Shown here piece after piece: positions 26,115-34,707 of a stretch of DNA of 64,000 nucleotides (the first letter of the stretch is position 1; every line of letters begins with the position of its first letter). The position numbers and the translations under genes were made by a program. The notes under the pieces are model-generated. The model did not search any database and was not told the origin of the DNA. It saw only the letters and a program-made list of their open reading frames with translations. The stretch covers positions 21,164-85,163 of the forward strand of contig NZ_JBAXHI010000016.1 of assembly GCF_037138995.1 (NCBI RefSeq). Reading direction: 5' to 3'. Origin of the DNA: Chlorohelix sp037138995. GTDB lineage: Bacteria > Chloroflexota > Chloroflexia > Chloroheliales > Chloroheliaceae.

Positions 26115-26576
26115 TTACTTCTTTTTGGCTGGTGCGCCCTTAACTGGTGCGCCTTTGCCTTTGCCCTTGGCAACTTTAGTGCCATATTTTGAGCGGGCTT
26201 TTTTGCGATCCTTTACGCCCTGTGTATCTAACGCGCCACGTACTATGTGATAACGCACACCGGGGAGGTCTTTTACACGACCGCCACGAATTAGCACTAC
26301 CGAGTGTTCCTGTAAATTGTGACCTTCGCCCGGAATGTAAGCAGTAACTTCCATACCGTTGGAAAGACGCACACGGGCTACTTTGCGAAGCGCCGAATTC
26401 GGTTTCTTCGGAGTCATGGTACGTACTATCGTACATACGCCACGCTTCTGGGGAGATCCTCGCCCGCGAGTCACGCGTTGTTTTAACGAATTCAAGTTAA
26501 AGCGGAGCGCCGGGGCTTTGGTCTTCTTTATAATACGTTTGCGCCCTTTGCGCACCAATTGGTTAATCGTCGGCAA
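26115..26576 (-). CDS. rpsL: 30S ribosomal protein S12
   Basis: The 153-residue S12 contains the decoding-centre segments TPKKPNSALRKVARVRL and GEGHNLQEHSVVLIRGGRVKDLPGVRYH. It has the ~13-residue internal insertion seen in many non-proteobacterial S12 proteins, and a Lys/Gly/Ala tail. I choose the TTG at 26576 (protein starting PTINQLVRKGRK) because GGAGG lies 7 nt upstream and S12 proteins begin MPTINQL. A GTG at 26606 would add 10 residues and lacks a ribosome-binding site. First gene of the str operon. Confidence 0.96.
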   Translation of the reverse strand: MPTINQLVRKGRKRIIKKTKAPALRFNLNSLKQRVTRGRGSPQKRGVCTIVRTMTPKKPNSALRKVARVRLSNGMEVTAYIPGEGHNLQEHSVVLIRGGRVKDLPGVRYHIVRGALDTQGVKDRKKARSKYGTKVAKGKGKGAPVKGAPAKKK

Positions 26577-26606
26577 CTGAGTTCCTCCGTGGCTTAACGC
26601 CTTCAC

Positions 26607-26630
26607 AAAAAACTGAGCCTTGCAAGGCTC
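26607..26630 (-). terminator. Terminator-like hairpin in the rpsL leader (possible attenuator)
   Basis: On the minus strand GAGCCT-TGCA-AGGCTC (complement of 26615-26630) forms a 6-bp stem with a 4-nt loop, followed by AG and six T residues. It sits within the ~130-nt leader between the str promoter and rpsL, 30 nt before the rpsL start. The position and T run suggest leader termination control, but this is inferred. Confidence 0.5.
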
Positions 26631-26714
26631 TCAACCAAACTAAATGTTATCTTTTCAACCGATAATCGGGTATAACCCGCAGTTGAGCATCGCCTTTTGG
26701 GGCAATAGGCGGTT

Positions 26715-26743
26715 ATTATACTAGTCCCGGATGTCTTTGTCAA
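26715..26743 (-). promoter_or_regulatory. Consensus sigma-70-type promoter of the str operon
   Basis: On the minus strand TTGACA (complement of 26738-26743), a 17-bp spacer, and TATAAT (complement of 26715-26720) make a perfect match. The predicted start is near 26708, giving a leader of ~130 nt before rpsL. Confidence 0.9.
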
Positions 26744-26946
26744 ATTTAGAACTTTACCAATTTTGTGGGAGGTTTGAGACCCCTTCAAAGCATCTGGACA
26801 ACTTATACATTATACCCTAAAACTCAAACTTTTGCATGCATATAAAGCTTAGTTTTTGCTTAATAAATGGATTTACACAATTGCATACAGCCACTTTTTA
26901 TTGTAACATTTGAAAGCTTTTATCAATATACAAAGGGGAGAAATTG

Positions 26947-28410
26947 ATGCGTATTAGAATTGATTCTAAATTATCGGGAGGCTTTGATGCGCTAGTAGTA
27001 GGTGTCTTCAGTGATGATACCACGCTACCGGGTCTGCTTGATGATAAATCTAAGGAACTGGTTAATAAATTTCGAGAATTGGGCAGTGTCGCTAAGCCAT
27101 TAGAAACTGATAATTCAATCTACCCGGAAGGCACCCCTGCTAATAGATTATTGGTCATCGGTGCAGGGAAAAAAGCCGATTTCAAACTAAGCTTCGCTCG
27201 CAATCTGGCGGGAACAGCCGCTCGCCAACTCCGTAAAAAAGGTGCTAAAAAAATAGCCTTTGCCCTTCCATTCGGAGAATTGGATGCGGCAGCGGTAGCG
27301 CAGGTTTATGCTGAAGGAATTGTTTTAAGCGCATTTGACACCAGCACATACCGTACCGGAGAGGGCAAAGAAGAGAAAATTCTGGAAGATGTGCTGTTCT
27401 TAAGCGAGCAGAGTAACACAATTAAAGATGCTTTTGAGCGCGGAGTCGTTTTCGGCGAAGCCGCAAATTTCAGCCGTTCGCTGGCACACGAACCCGGCAA
27501 TAATATGTATCCTGCATTGCTGGCAGAAGAAGCCCGCAAGGTAGCTGAAACCTACGGTTTGGAGTTTGATGCACTCGACAAAAAAAGGTTGGAAGAAGGC
27601 GGTTTCAAAGCCATCCTTGCAGTAGGACAGGGCAGTTCGCACGACCCTCGCATGATAGTCCTCAAGTATAAGGGCGCAGGTGAAAATGAACCCTATTTTG
27701 GGTTGGTAGGGAAAGGTATTACATTCGATAGCGGCGGTATCAGCATTAAACCCGCCGATAGCATGGGCGACATGAAAATGGATATGAGCGGTGGTGCTTG
27801 GGTAATCGGCGCAATGCGTATTCTGGCACAACTGAAACCAAAAATAAATGTGCTTGGCATTGTACCCGCCGCCGAAAATATGCCAAGTAGCACCGCCTAC
27901 CGCCCCGGCGATATAATCGGTAGCCTCGAAGGTAAAACCATTGAAGTAATCAATACCGATGCGGAAGGTCGCCTCGTCCTTGCCGATGGGCTAACTTATG
28001 CAAGGCAACTCGGCGCAACCAAGTTGGTAGATTTGGCAACCCTAACCGGAGCAGTAGTTGTGGCGCTCGGTCATACCGCCCCGGCAATATTCGGTACAAA
28101 CGATGAATTTAGCCAGAAATTTCTCGATACCGCTGAGAAAGCAGGGGAAAAAGCTTGGCAAATGCCACTCTATCCCGAATATAGCGAACAAATCAAAAGC
28201 AGCATCGCCGATATAATGAATACAGGCGGGCGAGCGGGCGGTTCTTGCACTGCCGCAGCCTTCCTCAAGGAATTTACGGGTGAGGTGCCGTGGATTCACA
28301 TCGACATTGCCGGAATTGCCTATACTGAGGGCGAAAAACCTTACCTCGCCAAAGGTTCCAGCGGCTACATTATCCGCAGCGTTGTTGATTTTGTATTAGC
28401 CCACGTTTAA
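26947..28410 (+). CDS. pepA: Leucyl aminopeptidase (M17)
   Basis: The 487-residue cytosolic metallo-aminopeptidase removes N-terminal residues from peptides. The C-terminal catalytic domain has GKGITFDSGGISIKP (metal-binding Lys and Asp), then MKMDMSG and the family signature NTDAEGRLVLAD at ~336-347. A macro-domain-like N-terminus precedes it. ATG at 26947 is chosen because GGGGAG lies 6 nt upstream; a TTG three bases earlier is too close. It is divergent from the str operon and monocistronic, with a hairpin after the stop. Confidence 0.95.
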   Translation: MRIRIDSKLSGGFDALVVGVFSDDTTLPGLLDDKSKELVNKFRELGSVAKPLETDNSIYPEGTPANRLLVIGAGKKADFKLSFARNLAGTAARQLRKKGAKKIAFALPFGELDAAAVAQVYAEGIVLSAFDTSTYRTGEGKEEKILEDVLFLSEQSNTIKDAFERGVVFGEAANFSRSLAHEPGNNMYPALLAEEARKVAETYGLEFDALDKKRLEEGGFKAILAVGQGSSHDPRMIVLKYKGAGENEPYFGLVGKGITFDSGGISIKPADSMGDMKMDMSGGAWVIGAMRILAQLKPKINVLGIVPAAENMPSSTAYRPGDIIGSLEGKTIEVINTDAEGRLVLADGLTYARQLGATKLVDLATLTGAVVVALGHTAPAIFGTNDEFSQKFLDTAEKAGEKAWQMPLYPEYSEQIKSSIADIMNTGGRAGGSCTAAAFLKEFTGEVPWIHIDIAGIAYTEGEKPYLAKGSSGYIIRSVVDFVLAHV

Positions 28411-28737
28411 ATATAATATATAGAGAATGGGTAGCATAACACTACCCATTCCTCACTTAATCTCTTCAATAAGTTAGCATTACGGAAATGAAATCTTTCA
28501 TTATTACAAAGGTAATCTTAAAGTTATGACTTTGCTTTAAATTGTAATCAGAGATGCTAGATAATCTGGATTATATTACAGTAATTATCTGGAAGGCTAT
28601 GATTATGAAACAGTTGCACAACAATATAACACTACATTTGCACTTTTGCCATTTTAAGCTGATTTTGAAGAGATTCACTATCATAATTAGTAGTGTGCAA
28701 TTTCAAAACCATAACATTAATAGAAAGTGCGAAAATA
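28411..28737. other. Intergenic region pepA to GT4 gene
   Basis: This is a 327-bp AT-rich stretch. Apart from the hairpin after pepA I see no gene, RNA or repeat; short open frames here lack ribosome-binding sites and protein-like composition. Confidence 0.4.
28426..28450 (+). terminator. Hairpin after pepA
   Basis: AATGGGTAG (28426-28434) and CTACCCATT (28442-28450) form a perfect 9-bp stem with a 7-nt loop 15 bp after the stop. The following sequence CCTCACTTAATC has only a poor T tract. Confidence 0.55.
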
Positions 28738-29931
28738 GTGAATATCAAAAAAGTTGCATATATTTACGATGGTACAGAATTCGGTGGTGTTGAAATATAT
28801 GTGCTTAATCTATTGAAACATATAGACCGCACTCGCTATTTTCCATGCGTTGTTATACCGGGGTATAACCGATGCTTCAGCCCTCCACGCTTTATTGAAG
28901 AAGTGCGAAAATCCGGCTTAGAATTACTATCCGCGCCCTTTCCCGGCAATTCTAGAGGTATAAGTTTCGCTAAAGATGTGTGGAATTTAGCGCAAATTTT
29001 TAAGAAAAACCAAATAGACATTATTCATATCCAAACTTCCAATTATGATGGAGGCAAACGACCTATTCTGGCAGCAAAACTAGCAGGCGTAAAAGTTATT
29101 TTAAGAACAGAACATGTTCCGCCGTCTTCAAATTTAAAGTTATATTCCCGATATATTATAAAACCGTTTGACCTACTAACGAATTATATTATTACGGACT
29201 CAAATTCTAACCGGAATGAACAAATTAGATTGCTGAAACGAGACCCTCAGAAAGTATATCGCTCCTATTGTGGAATTGAGCTTGAAAAATTTATCCCTAA
29301 ACACAATCCTCGAAAAGCTAAAGAACTGTTAGGGTTTGACCCTGAATTACCATTAGTGGGGGCTATAGGTCGTCTGGTAGAGCAAAAGGGGCATAAATAT
29401 TTTGTTGATGCAGCCGCAAGAGTCATTAAAGAAATAGGCGCGGTTAATTTCGTCATTGTAGGCAAGGGTAAACTTGAAAAAGAGCTAAGAGAACAAGTCT
29501 CCCGCTTGGGTATTGCCCAATATTTTCATTTTGCAGGGTTCCAATCCAATTACCTCCCCTATGTAGAGGCAATGGATATTACAGTGATGTCATCAATCCA
29601 CGAAGGTTTCTCGCTCATGATGCTTGAATTTATGGCGATGGGCAAGCCCTGTGTTTTTACCGACCATCCGAGTTTTCAGGAAGCAATAGTTAATGAAGAA
29701 AGCGGCTTATTGGTAGCCGTTGAAAGCGGTGAAGCGCTGGCACAGGGTATCCTAAAATTGCTAGGCAACCCGGTACTGGCAAACCAACTCGGTAAAAACG
29801 CTTTGGCGCGAGTGCGTTCTGAGTTCAGCCTCGAACGCTTGATAAAAGATATGATGGAATTGTACGACTCGACACTGGGTTTTAAAACTTATACTCCAGT
29901 GGAACAAGGCAAAATACCGATAAGTATTTAA
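28738..29931 (+). CDS. GT4 family glycosyltransferase
   Basis: This 397-residue GT-B protein transfers a sugar from a nucleotide-sugar donor, probably to a lipid or polysaccharide acceptor. The N-terminal acceptor domain starts KKVAYIYDGTEFGGVEIYVLNLL (Gly-rich loop GGVE). The donor domain contains GAIGRLVEQKGHKYFVDAA and the E-x7-E motif in HEGFSLMMLEFMAMGKP. Start: GTG at 28738, with only a weak AGAAAG upstream; an earlier GTG at 28693 is in frame. A WecE-type aminotransferase follows after 71 bp on the same strand, suggesting a small surface-glycan module. Confidence 0.85.
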   Translation: MNIKKVAYIYDGTEFGGVEIYVLNLLKHIDRTRYFPCVVIPGYNRCFSPPRFIEEVRKSGLELLSAPFPGNSRGISFAKDVWNLAQIFKKNQIDIIHIQTSNYDGGKRPILAAKLAGVKVILRTEHVPPSSNLKLYSRYIIKPFDLLTNYIITDSNSNRNEQIRLLKRDPQKVYRSYCGIELEKFIPKHNPRKAKELLGFDPELPLVGAIGRLVEQKGHKYFVDAAARVIKEIGAVNFVIVGKGKLEKELREQVSRLGIAQYFHFAGFQSNYLPYVEAMDITVMSSIHEGFSLMMLEFMAMGKPCVFTDHPSFQEAIVNEESGLLVAVESGEALAQGILKLLGNPVLANQLGKNALARVRSEFSLERLIKDMMELYDSTLGFKTYTPVEQGKIPISI

Positions 29932-30002
29932 TAAAAACAAAATCGGCAATTGTCTTGAACGTTAATGTAATAGATAAATGTATCAGCAAGCAGGTAAGCC
30001 AT

Positions 30003-31151
30003 ATGATGGAGACTATACAAAGAACCATACCCTTTTCAGAACCAACCGTAGGTGAGGCAGAATACCTAGCAGTACAACGTGCTATTGAGATGAAATCGCT
30101 TGGAGGTGATGGCAAATTCTGCCGCGAAACCGAAATGTTGATGTCCAAAATGTTTAATGTCAAACATGCCTTGCTTACTACCAGTTGCACCCATGCTTTG
30201 GAATTGGCGATGATGACCCTTGATTTAAAACCCGGTGATGAAGTCATATTGCCAAGTTTCACTTTTACTTCTACCGCCAACGTCATTATCCGACAGGGCG
30301 CAGTTCCCGTATTTGTCGATATTGATTCCGATACTTTCAATATGGATGCTTCAAAAATAGAGGCTGCTATCACCCCTAACACCCGTATAATTATGCCTGT
30401 ACACTACGCCGGGCAGGGTTGCGATATGGACGCGATTATGGACATAGCCAAACGCCATAATCTTTACGTGGTCGAGGATGCCGCTCAAGGAGTAGGCGCA
30501 AGTTGGAATGGACAGCCGCTAGGTACTATCGGCGATATAGGCTGCTTAAGCTTCCATGCTACCAAAAACATCAGTTGTGGCGAGGGGGGCGCATTTCTTA
30601 CCAACAACACCAAACTTGCCCATAAAGCCGAGATTATCCGGGAGAAAGGCACTAATCGGGCTGCCTTCCTGCGGGGGGAAGTTGATAAATACACGTGGGT
30701 TAGCCTTGGCAGCAGTTTCGTGCTGACCGACATGTTAGCGGCTTTACTCAAGGTACAGCTTGAAAGAACATCTGAATTAAATGAAAACCGCATAGATATT
30801 TGGAATACTTACTATTCCGGTACTGCCGAACTTGAAGCTAAAGGATTGGTCAAGCGACCGGTTTTCCACTCAAACGCCACCAACAATGGTCATATCTTTG
30901 CTTTGCTTATCAACAACGGACGACGGGACGAGATAATGGCAGCCATGAAGAAACGCGGTATTAGCTGCACGTTCCACTATGTGCCGTTACACTCTTCTCC
31001 CTTTATGGTGGATTATTTCAATGGTAACGTAGAAAACTTGCCTATAACCGACAAGGTTAGCAATTCCTTGCTACGATTACCTATATTCGCACACCTATCC
31101 ACACAAGACGTAGAATACATCCTTTCACAACTACATGAGGTCTTTAGTTAG
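30003..31151 (+). CDS. wecE: DegT/DnrJ/EryC1 aminotransferase, WecE-like
   Basis: The 382-residue PLP enzyme resembles WecE (RffA), which makes dTDP-4-amino-4,6-dideoxygalactose from the 4-keto sugar. Shared segments are SFTFTSTANV, VPVHYAG-like (MPVHYAGQGCDMDAIM), VVEDAAQGV, and the PLP-lysine region SFHATKNISCGEGGA. ATG 30003 with AGG 8 nt upstream is chosen over an earlier GTG/TTG-type extension lacking homology. It probably works with the preceding GT4 enzyme on a deoxy-amino-sugar glycan. The exact sugar is inferred from family only. Confidence 0.82.
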   Translation: MMETIQRTIPFSEPTVGEAEYLAVQRAIEMKSLGGDGKFCRETEMLMSKMFNVKHALLTTSCTHALELAMMTLDLKPGDEVILPSFTFTSTANVIIRQGAVPVFVDIDSDTFNMDASKIEAAITPNTRIIMPVHYAGQGCDMDAIMDIAKRHNLYVVEDAAQGVGASWNGQPLGTIGDIGCLSFHATKNISCGEGGAFLTNNTKLAHKAEIIREKGTNRAAFLRGEVDKYTWVSLGSSFVLTDMLAALLKVQLERTSELNENRIDIWNTYYSGTAELEAKGLVKRPVFHSNATNNGHIFALLINNGRRDEIMAAMKKRGISCTFHYVPLHSSPFMVDYFNGNVENLPITDKVSNSLLRLPIFAHLSTQDVEYILSQLHEVFS

Positions 31152-31164
31152 TTATCCGTTCCAT

Positions 31165-31204
31165 GTTAACCCTCTTCTTGTCAAACAGAAGGGGGCTAAC
31201 TTTT
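31165..31204. terminator. Terminator after the aminotransferase gene
   Basis: GTTAACCCTCTTCT (31165-31178) pairs with AGAAGGGGGCTAAC (31187-31200) with one mismatch and one wobble around loop TGTCAAAC, followed by TTTT. It lies between convergent genes and could serve both. Confidence 0.75.
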
Positions 31205-31221
31205 GATTAAGGCTTTGTAAT

Positions 31222-32178
31222 TTACCCAACACTTTCCAACGTGATACCCAGAGATTCGGCACGCTCAATCAACTTTCGCTGAGCCGCAGCCACCAAACTT
31301 GTAGCTTTCGGATAATGGTCAATGGCAGCTTTCAAATCACCTAGATGCTCGGCAATTTGCAAACCATACGGATCCAAATCAGCAGCATCCTCATAGGCTT
31401 GCCAACCCTCTTTCTCTTTACCCAGCAATAATTGCACCATTCCCAAGTTATAGTACGAGCGGTCGCTTCCCACATCACCCGACCTACTGAAAGTTACAGC
31501 CGCGCCTTCAAGGTCACCGCTAAGGTACTGACAATAACCTTTATTGTTCCACGCAAGATGGTGAGTCGGCTCTAACTCGACAACTTTCCCAAAATAATCT
31601 ACACAGATAACATAATCTTGTTTGGCATAATAGGCATAGCCAAGAAATAAATAACTCCCAGCATCATAAGGGTCAAGCTCCCTAGCTTTTTCGAGGAAAG
31701 GAATCGCATCATCTGGCTTGTCCATCGCCAACAAAATCTGACCTAAAGCAGTATAAGCCTTTAAATGCTGAGGATTTTGCTCAATAGCATCCAGATAGGA
31801 CTCAGCCGCGCCTTTAAGGTCGTCAACCGCCTGCAAACTGCGTCCACGCACAAAGGCAGCTTCACCCGGTATAACCCCACCCCCGCCGAACATAGCGGAA
31901 ACCTGCGATAGGAGTCCACCATTGGAAAGTGCCTCAGCTAATTGGCGTGCCTGAAGTAGAAGATCGCTTTCTGCATTCCCAACATATTCTTCATTCTCAT
32001 CAAGTTCATCTCCATCATCGAAGTCGTCATCGTCTTCGTATTCCTCTTCATCGCTAAATTCCTCGTCATCCTCAAAATCCTCTTCGGCTATTTCGTCAAA
32101 GTCCTCTTCCAACTGGGCAGGTGCTACTTCATCTTCTACCTTCTGAGGCAACATTTTAGCCTTCTGCACATCGCTCAT
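31222..32178 (-). CDS. TPR protein with acidic N-terminal region
   Basis: The 318-residue protein has a highly acidic stretch (Asp/Glu-rich, with repeated EED/DDE) at about residues 22-72. After it come at least four tetratricopeptide repeats, recognisable by patterns such as LKAYTALGQILLAMDKPDDA and SYLFLGYAYYAKQDYVICVDYF. TPRs form a helical solenoid for protein-protein binding. No signal peptide is visible, so it is probably cytosolic. The partner is unknown. It is divergent from hsp20 across ~205 bp and ends next to the terminator shared with wecE. Confidence 0.8.
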   Translation of the reverse strand: MSDVQKAKMLPQKVEDEVAPAQLEEDFDEIAEEDFEDDEEFSDEEEYEDDDDFDDGDELDENEEYVGNAESDLLLQARQLAEALSNGGLLSQVSAMFGGGGVIPGEAAFVRGRSLQAVDDLKGAAESYLDAIEQNPQHLKAYTALGQILLAMDKPDDAIPFLEKARELDPYDAGSYLFLGYAYYAKQDYVICVDYFGKVVELEPTHHLAWNNKGYCQYLSGDLEGAAVTFSRSGDVGSDRSYYNLGMVQLLLGKEKEGWQAYEDAADLDPYGLQIAEHLGDLKAAIDHYPKATSLVAAAQRKLIERAESLGITLESVG

Positions 32179-32383
32179 GCCGATTCCTCTCTACAAGATT
32201 AATGTAATGATAACCAACTACCCTATTATACAACAGCAAGGCACTCTAACACTTCTCAAACTGATTTCAAACATTGCTCTTATATCAGCCATACTTTGCT
32301 CTAATACTAGTAGGCTATAATTCATCCTGTAAGCACGAACACAATAGATTTGAAACCAATTATTAGTTTGGAGGTAACTTTAA

Positions 32384-32866
32384 ATGACCAGAATGATTAT
32401 TCGCCCTTCGCTTTTTGACGAAGTAGCATCACTTAATAATATAGTTAATGAGCTTTTTGATAATAATACCACTGCCCCCTATCGGTACGGTTACAGTACC
32501 AAAAGCGTCACTTTGAATGTGTACGAGGACAACGGCAATTTTTATCTGTTGGCTTCATTGCCCGGTATTGATCCAAAGGCTATTGAACTGAACGTCAAAG
32601 ATAAAGTGCTAACTATCAGCGGTGAATATGATTATACAAACGCTTTCCCACACGGCGAAAACGACAATTTCAAGGCGCATCTTTCCGAATTAGGTAAGGG
32701 CAAATTCTTCCGCCAAGTCAAGTTGCCGCTTGCGTTTGAATCAGAAAAAATCGAAGCGGTTTACGAAAATGGGCTATTGCGACTGACCCTCCCCAAATCC
32801 GAACAGGCGCAGGTAAAACGTATTTCCATTCAAACCGCTAATTCGCAGACTGTTGCAGTAAACTAG
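32384..32866 (+). CDS. Small heat-shock protein Hsp20
   Basis: At 160 residues, the alpha-crystallin domain lies at about 43-150: VYEDNGNFYLLASLPGIDPKAIELNVKD-type start and the closing VYENGLLRLTLPKSEQAQVKRI, with the A-x-x-x-G-L-like turn. The protein binds unfolding proteins without ATP. ATG with GGAGG upstream. A TATAAT at 32316-32321 could be its -10, but no clear -35 or CIRCE/HAIR-type operator was found. Its own terminator follows. Confidence 0.92.
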   Translation: MTRMIIRPSLFDEVASLNNIVNELFDNNTTAPYRYGYSTKSVTLNVYEDNGNFYLLASLPGIDPKAIELNVKDKVLTISGEYDYTNAFPHGENDNFKAHLSELGKGKFFRQVKLPLAFESEKIEAVYENGLLRLTLPKSEQAQVKRISIQTANSQTVAVN

Positions 32867-32899
32867 AATTTCATCTCGACTTATTTAATCCGTAAGTAC

Positions 32900-32925
32900 A
32901 AGCCCGGTTGTTCCGGGTTTTTTTT
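32900..32925 (+). terminator. Terminator of hsp20
   Basis: AGCCCGG-TTGTT-CCGGGTT forms a 7-bp stem (one G-U pair) followed by a run of eight T, ~35 bp after the stop. Confidence 0.85.
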
Positions 32926-33014
32926 ACTTTAAATCTGAATGGATTCTAATAATCGGAGTGTAGGTGAAAAATAGTTCGCAAACTTTATTCGCACATTACA
33001 TATGAGCGGAAATA

Positions 33015-33042
33015 GAAAAGGAGCGAACAAAATGTCCGCCCC
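33015..33042 (-). terminator. Terminator of the tRNA-tuf2 operon
   Basis: On the minus strand GGGGCGGAC (complement of 33034-33042) pairs with GTTCGCTCC (complement of 33020-33028), including two G-U pairs, around a 5-nt loop, followed by TTTT. It lies ~25 bp past the tuf stop. Confidence 0.7.
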
Positions 33043-33066
33043 CTTTACAAGTCTAATCAGTATGGA

Positions 33067-34272
33067 TTATTCGATGATGCTGGTAACGCTACCTGCTCCT
33101 ACCGTTCGTCCACCCTCTCGAATTGCAAACCGCAACCCTAACTCGATTGCTACCGGTACTATCAACTCTACCGTCATCTGCACGTTGTCCCCAGGCATTA
33201 CCATTTCCATCCCGTCCGGTAACTTGATTGATCCAGTTACGTCCGTTGTTCGTATGTAAAACTGCGGTCGATACCCGTTGAAGAATGGGGTGTGCCGTCC
33301 CCCTTCTTCCTTCGACAATACGTACACTTCTGCTTTCACTTTGGTGTGGGGTTTAATCGAACCTGTCTTCGCCAAAACCTGTCCGCGTTGTACGTCTGCT
33401 CGCTCAATGCCGCGCAACAAACAGCCTACGTTGTCTCCCGCTTGTCCGCTGTCCAACGTCTTCTGGAACATTTCCACGCCCGTTACTACGCTCTTGCGCG
33501 GCAGTTCTTCCGACATTCCCACTATCTCGATTTCTTCTCCCACCTTCACCGTGCCGCGTTCGATACGTCCCGTTACTACTGTGCCACGTCCCTTGATTGC
33601 GAATACGTCTTCTATCGGCATCAAGAACGGCTTATCAATCGCCCGTACCGGGGTCGGTACGTAGCTGTCCACCGCTGCCATCAAATCAAAAATGCACTTC
33701 AGTTCTGGCGCGTTCAAGTCTGTGGACTGGCATTCCAACGCTTTCAAGGCGCTCCCTCGTACTACCGGGATGTCATCGCCGGGGAAATTGTACTTCGAAA
33801 GCAGTTCCCGTACTTCCATTTCCACCAGTTCCAACAACTCTTCGTCTTCCATCACGTCGCATTTGTTCAAGAACACTACCATCGAGGGTACCTGTACCTG
33901 ACGCGCCAACAAAATGTGTTCGCGGGTCTGCGGCATCGGCCCATCCGGCGCGCTCACTACCAGAATTGCCCCGTCCATTTGGGCTGCGCCTGTAATCATG
34001 TTTTTGATGTAGTCAGCGTGACCGGGACAATCCACGTGAGCATAATGCCGATTATCGGTCTCATACTCTACGTGCGCGATGGCGATGGTAATACCGCGTT
34101 CGCGTTCTTCCGGTGCGTTGTCAATACTATCAAACGCGCGAAACTTGGCTTTGCCACGCATCGCCAACGTTTTGGTGATTGCTGCGGTGAGGGTGGTCTT
34201 GCCGTGGTCAACGTGTCCGATTGTTCCTACGTTCACGTGCGGTTTTGTGCGCTCAAACTTCTGCTTTGCCAC
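33067..34272 (-). CDS. tuf: Elongation factor Tu, copy 2 (tRNA-linked)
   Basis: The 401-residue protein is identical to the EF-Tu encoded at 22047-23252. DNA identity runs from the GTG start to the last-but-one codon and stops exactly at the gene borders, which points to gene conversion. Start GTG with AGAGAGG (a different leader from copy 1). It is the last gene of an operon led by three tRNA genes. tRNA-Thr(GGU) lies 45 bp upstream. Duplicate tuf genes are common in bacteria with high EF-Tu demand. Confidence 0.98.
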   Translation of the reverse strand: MAKQKFERTKPHVNVGTIGHVDHGKTTLTAAITKTLAMRGKAKFRAFDSIDNAPEERERGITIAIAHVEYETDNRHYAHVDCPGHADYIKNMITGAAQMDGAILVVSAPDGPMPQTREHILLARQVQVPSMVVFLNKCDVMEDEELLELVEMEVRELLSKYNFPGDDIPVVRGSALKALECQSTDLNAPELKCIFDLMAAVDSYVPTPVRAIDKPFLMPIEDVFAIKGRGTVVTGRIERGTVKVGEEIEIVGMSEELPRKSVVTGVEMFQKTLDSGQAGDNVGCLLRGIERADVQRGQVLAKTGSIKPHTKVKAEVYVLSKEEGGRHTPFFNGYRPQFYIRTTDVTGSIKLPDGMEMVMPGDNVQMTVELIVPVAIELGLRFAIREGGRTVGAGSVTSIIE

Positions 34273-34316
34273 TTTTTTACCTCTCTAATCTTTTGTAAAG
34301 ATTGGACAAAATAAGA

Positions 34317-34389
<73 letters not shown>

Positions 34390-34420
34390 TTACCGTCAAT
34401 AGATTTAGCACCAAATAAAA

Positions 34421-34508
34421 TGGTGGACAGAACAGGATTCGAACCTGTGAAGAGCTTCCGCTCGACGGATTTACAGTCCGTTGCCATTAACCACTCGGCC
34501 ATCTGTCC
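34421..34508 (-). tRNA. tRNA-Tyr (anticodon GUA)
   Basis: Minus-strand class II tRNA. Acceptor GGACAGA/TCTGTCC with discriminator A, anticodon arm ACGGA-CTGTAAA-TCCGT, and a long variable arm (GAGCGGAAGCTC). The T arm contains GGTTCGAATCC. The 3' CCA appears to be encoded (34421-34423), unlike its two neighbours. Confidence 0.95.
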
Positions 34509-34552
34509 ACGTAAAAATGCTAAATCTTATTTAATTTTCTAGTGTAGAATGA

Positions 34553-34624
34553 AGCCGACGAAGGGAATCGAACCCCCAACCGACTGTTTACAAAACAGTT
34601 GCTCTGCCGTTGAGCTACGTCGGC
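34553..34624 (-). tRNA. tRNA-Thr (anticodon UGU)
   Basis: Minus-strand cloverleaf. Acceptor GCCGACG/CGTCGGC with discriminator U, anticodon arm ACTGT-TTTGTAA-ACAGT, and T loop GTTCGATTCC. CCA is not encoded. First gene of the tRNA-tuf operon. Confidence 0.95.
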
Positions 34625-34658
34625 ATGTCACGGGTACTACCCCTCAAAACAGTTTCAT

Positions 34659-34687
34659 ATTATAGGCATGGCATGCCTGTTTGTCAA
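34659..34687 (-). promoter_or_regulatory. Consensus promoter of the tRNA-tuf operon with palindromic spacer
   Basis: On the minus strand TTGACA (complement of 34682-34687), a 17-bp spacer and TATAAT (complement of 34659-34664) match consensus perfectly. The spacer contains AGGCATG-C-CATGCCT (34664-34678), a perfect 7-bp inverted repeat that ends on the first T of the -10. A protein bound there would block RNA polymerase. Confidence 0.88.
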
Positions 34688-34707
34688 ATTTTTTTTCCTA
34701 TGGTTTT

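Larger units (their letters stand above)
26577..26946. other. Divergent region between rpsL and pepA
   Basis: This 370-bp gap holds the rpsL ribosome-binding site, the leader hairpin and the str promoter on the minus strand. The right half (26760-26940) is AT-rich and must carry the pepA promoter, but no convincing -35/-10 pair was found. GGGGAG at 26936-26941 is the pepA ribosome-binding site. Confidence 0.5.

Noticed and set aside
28554..28793. 79-codon frame before the GT4 gene
   Set aside because: AT-rich low-complexity sequence that overlaps the start of the glycosyltransferase and lacks a ribosome-binding site.
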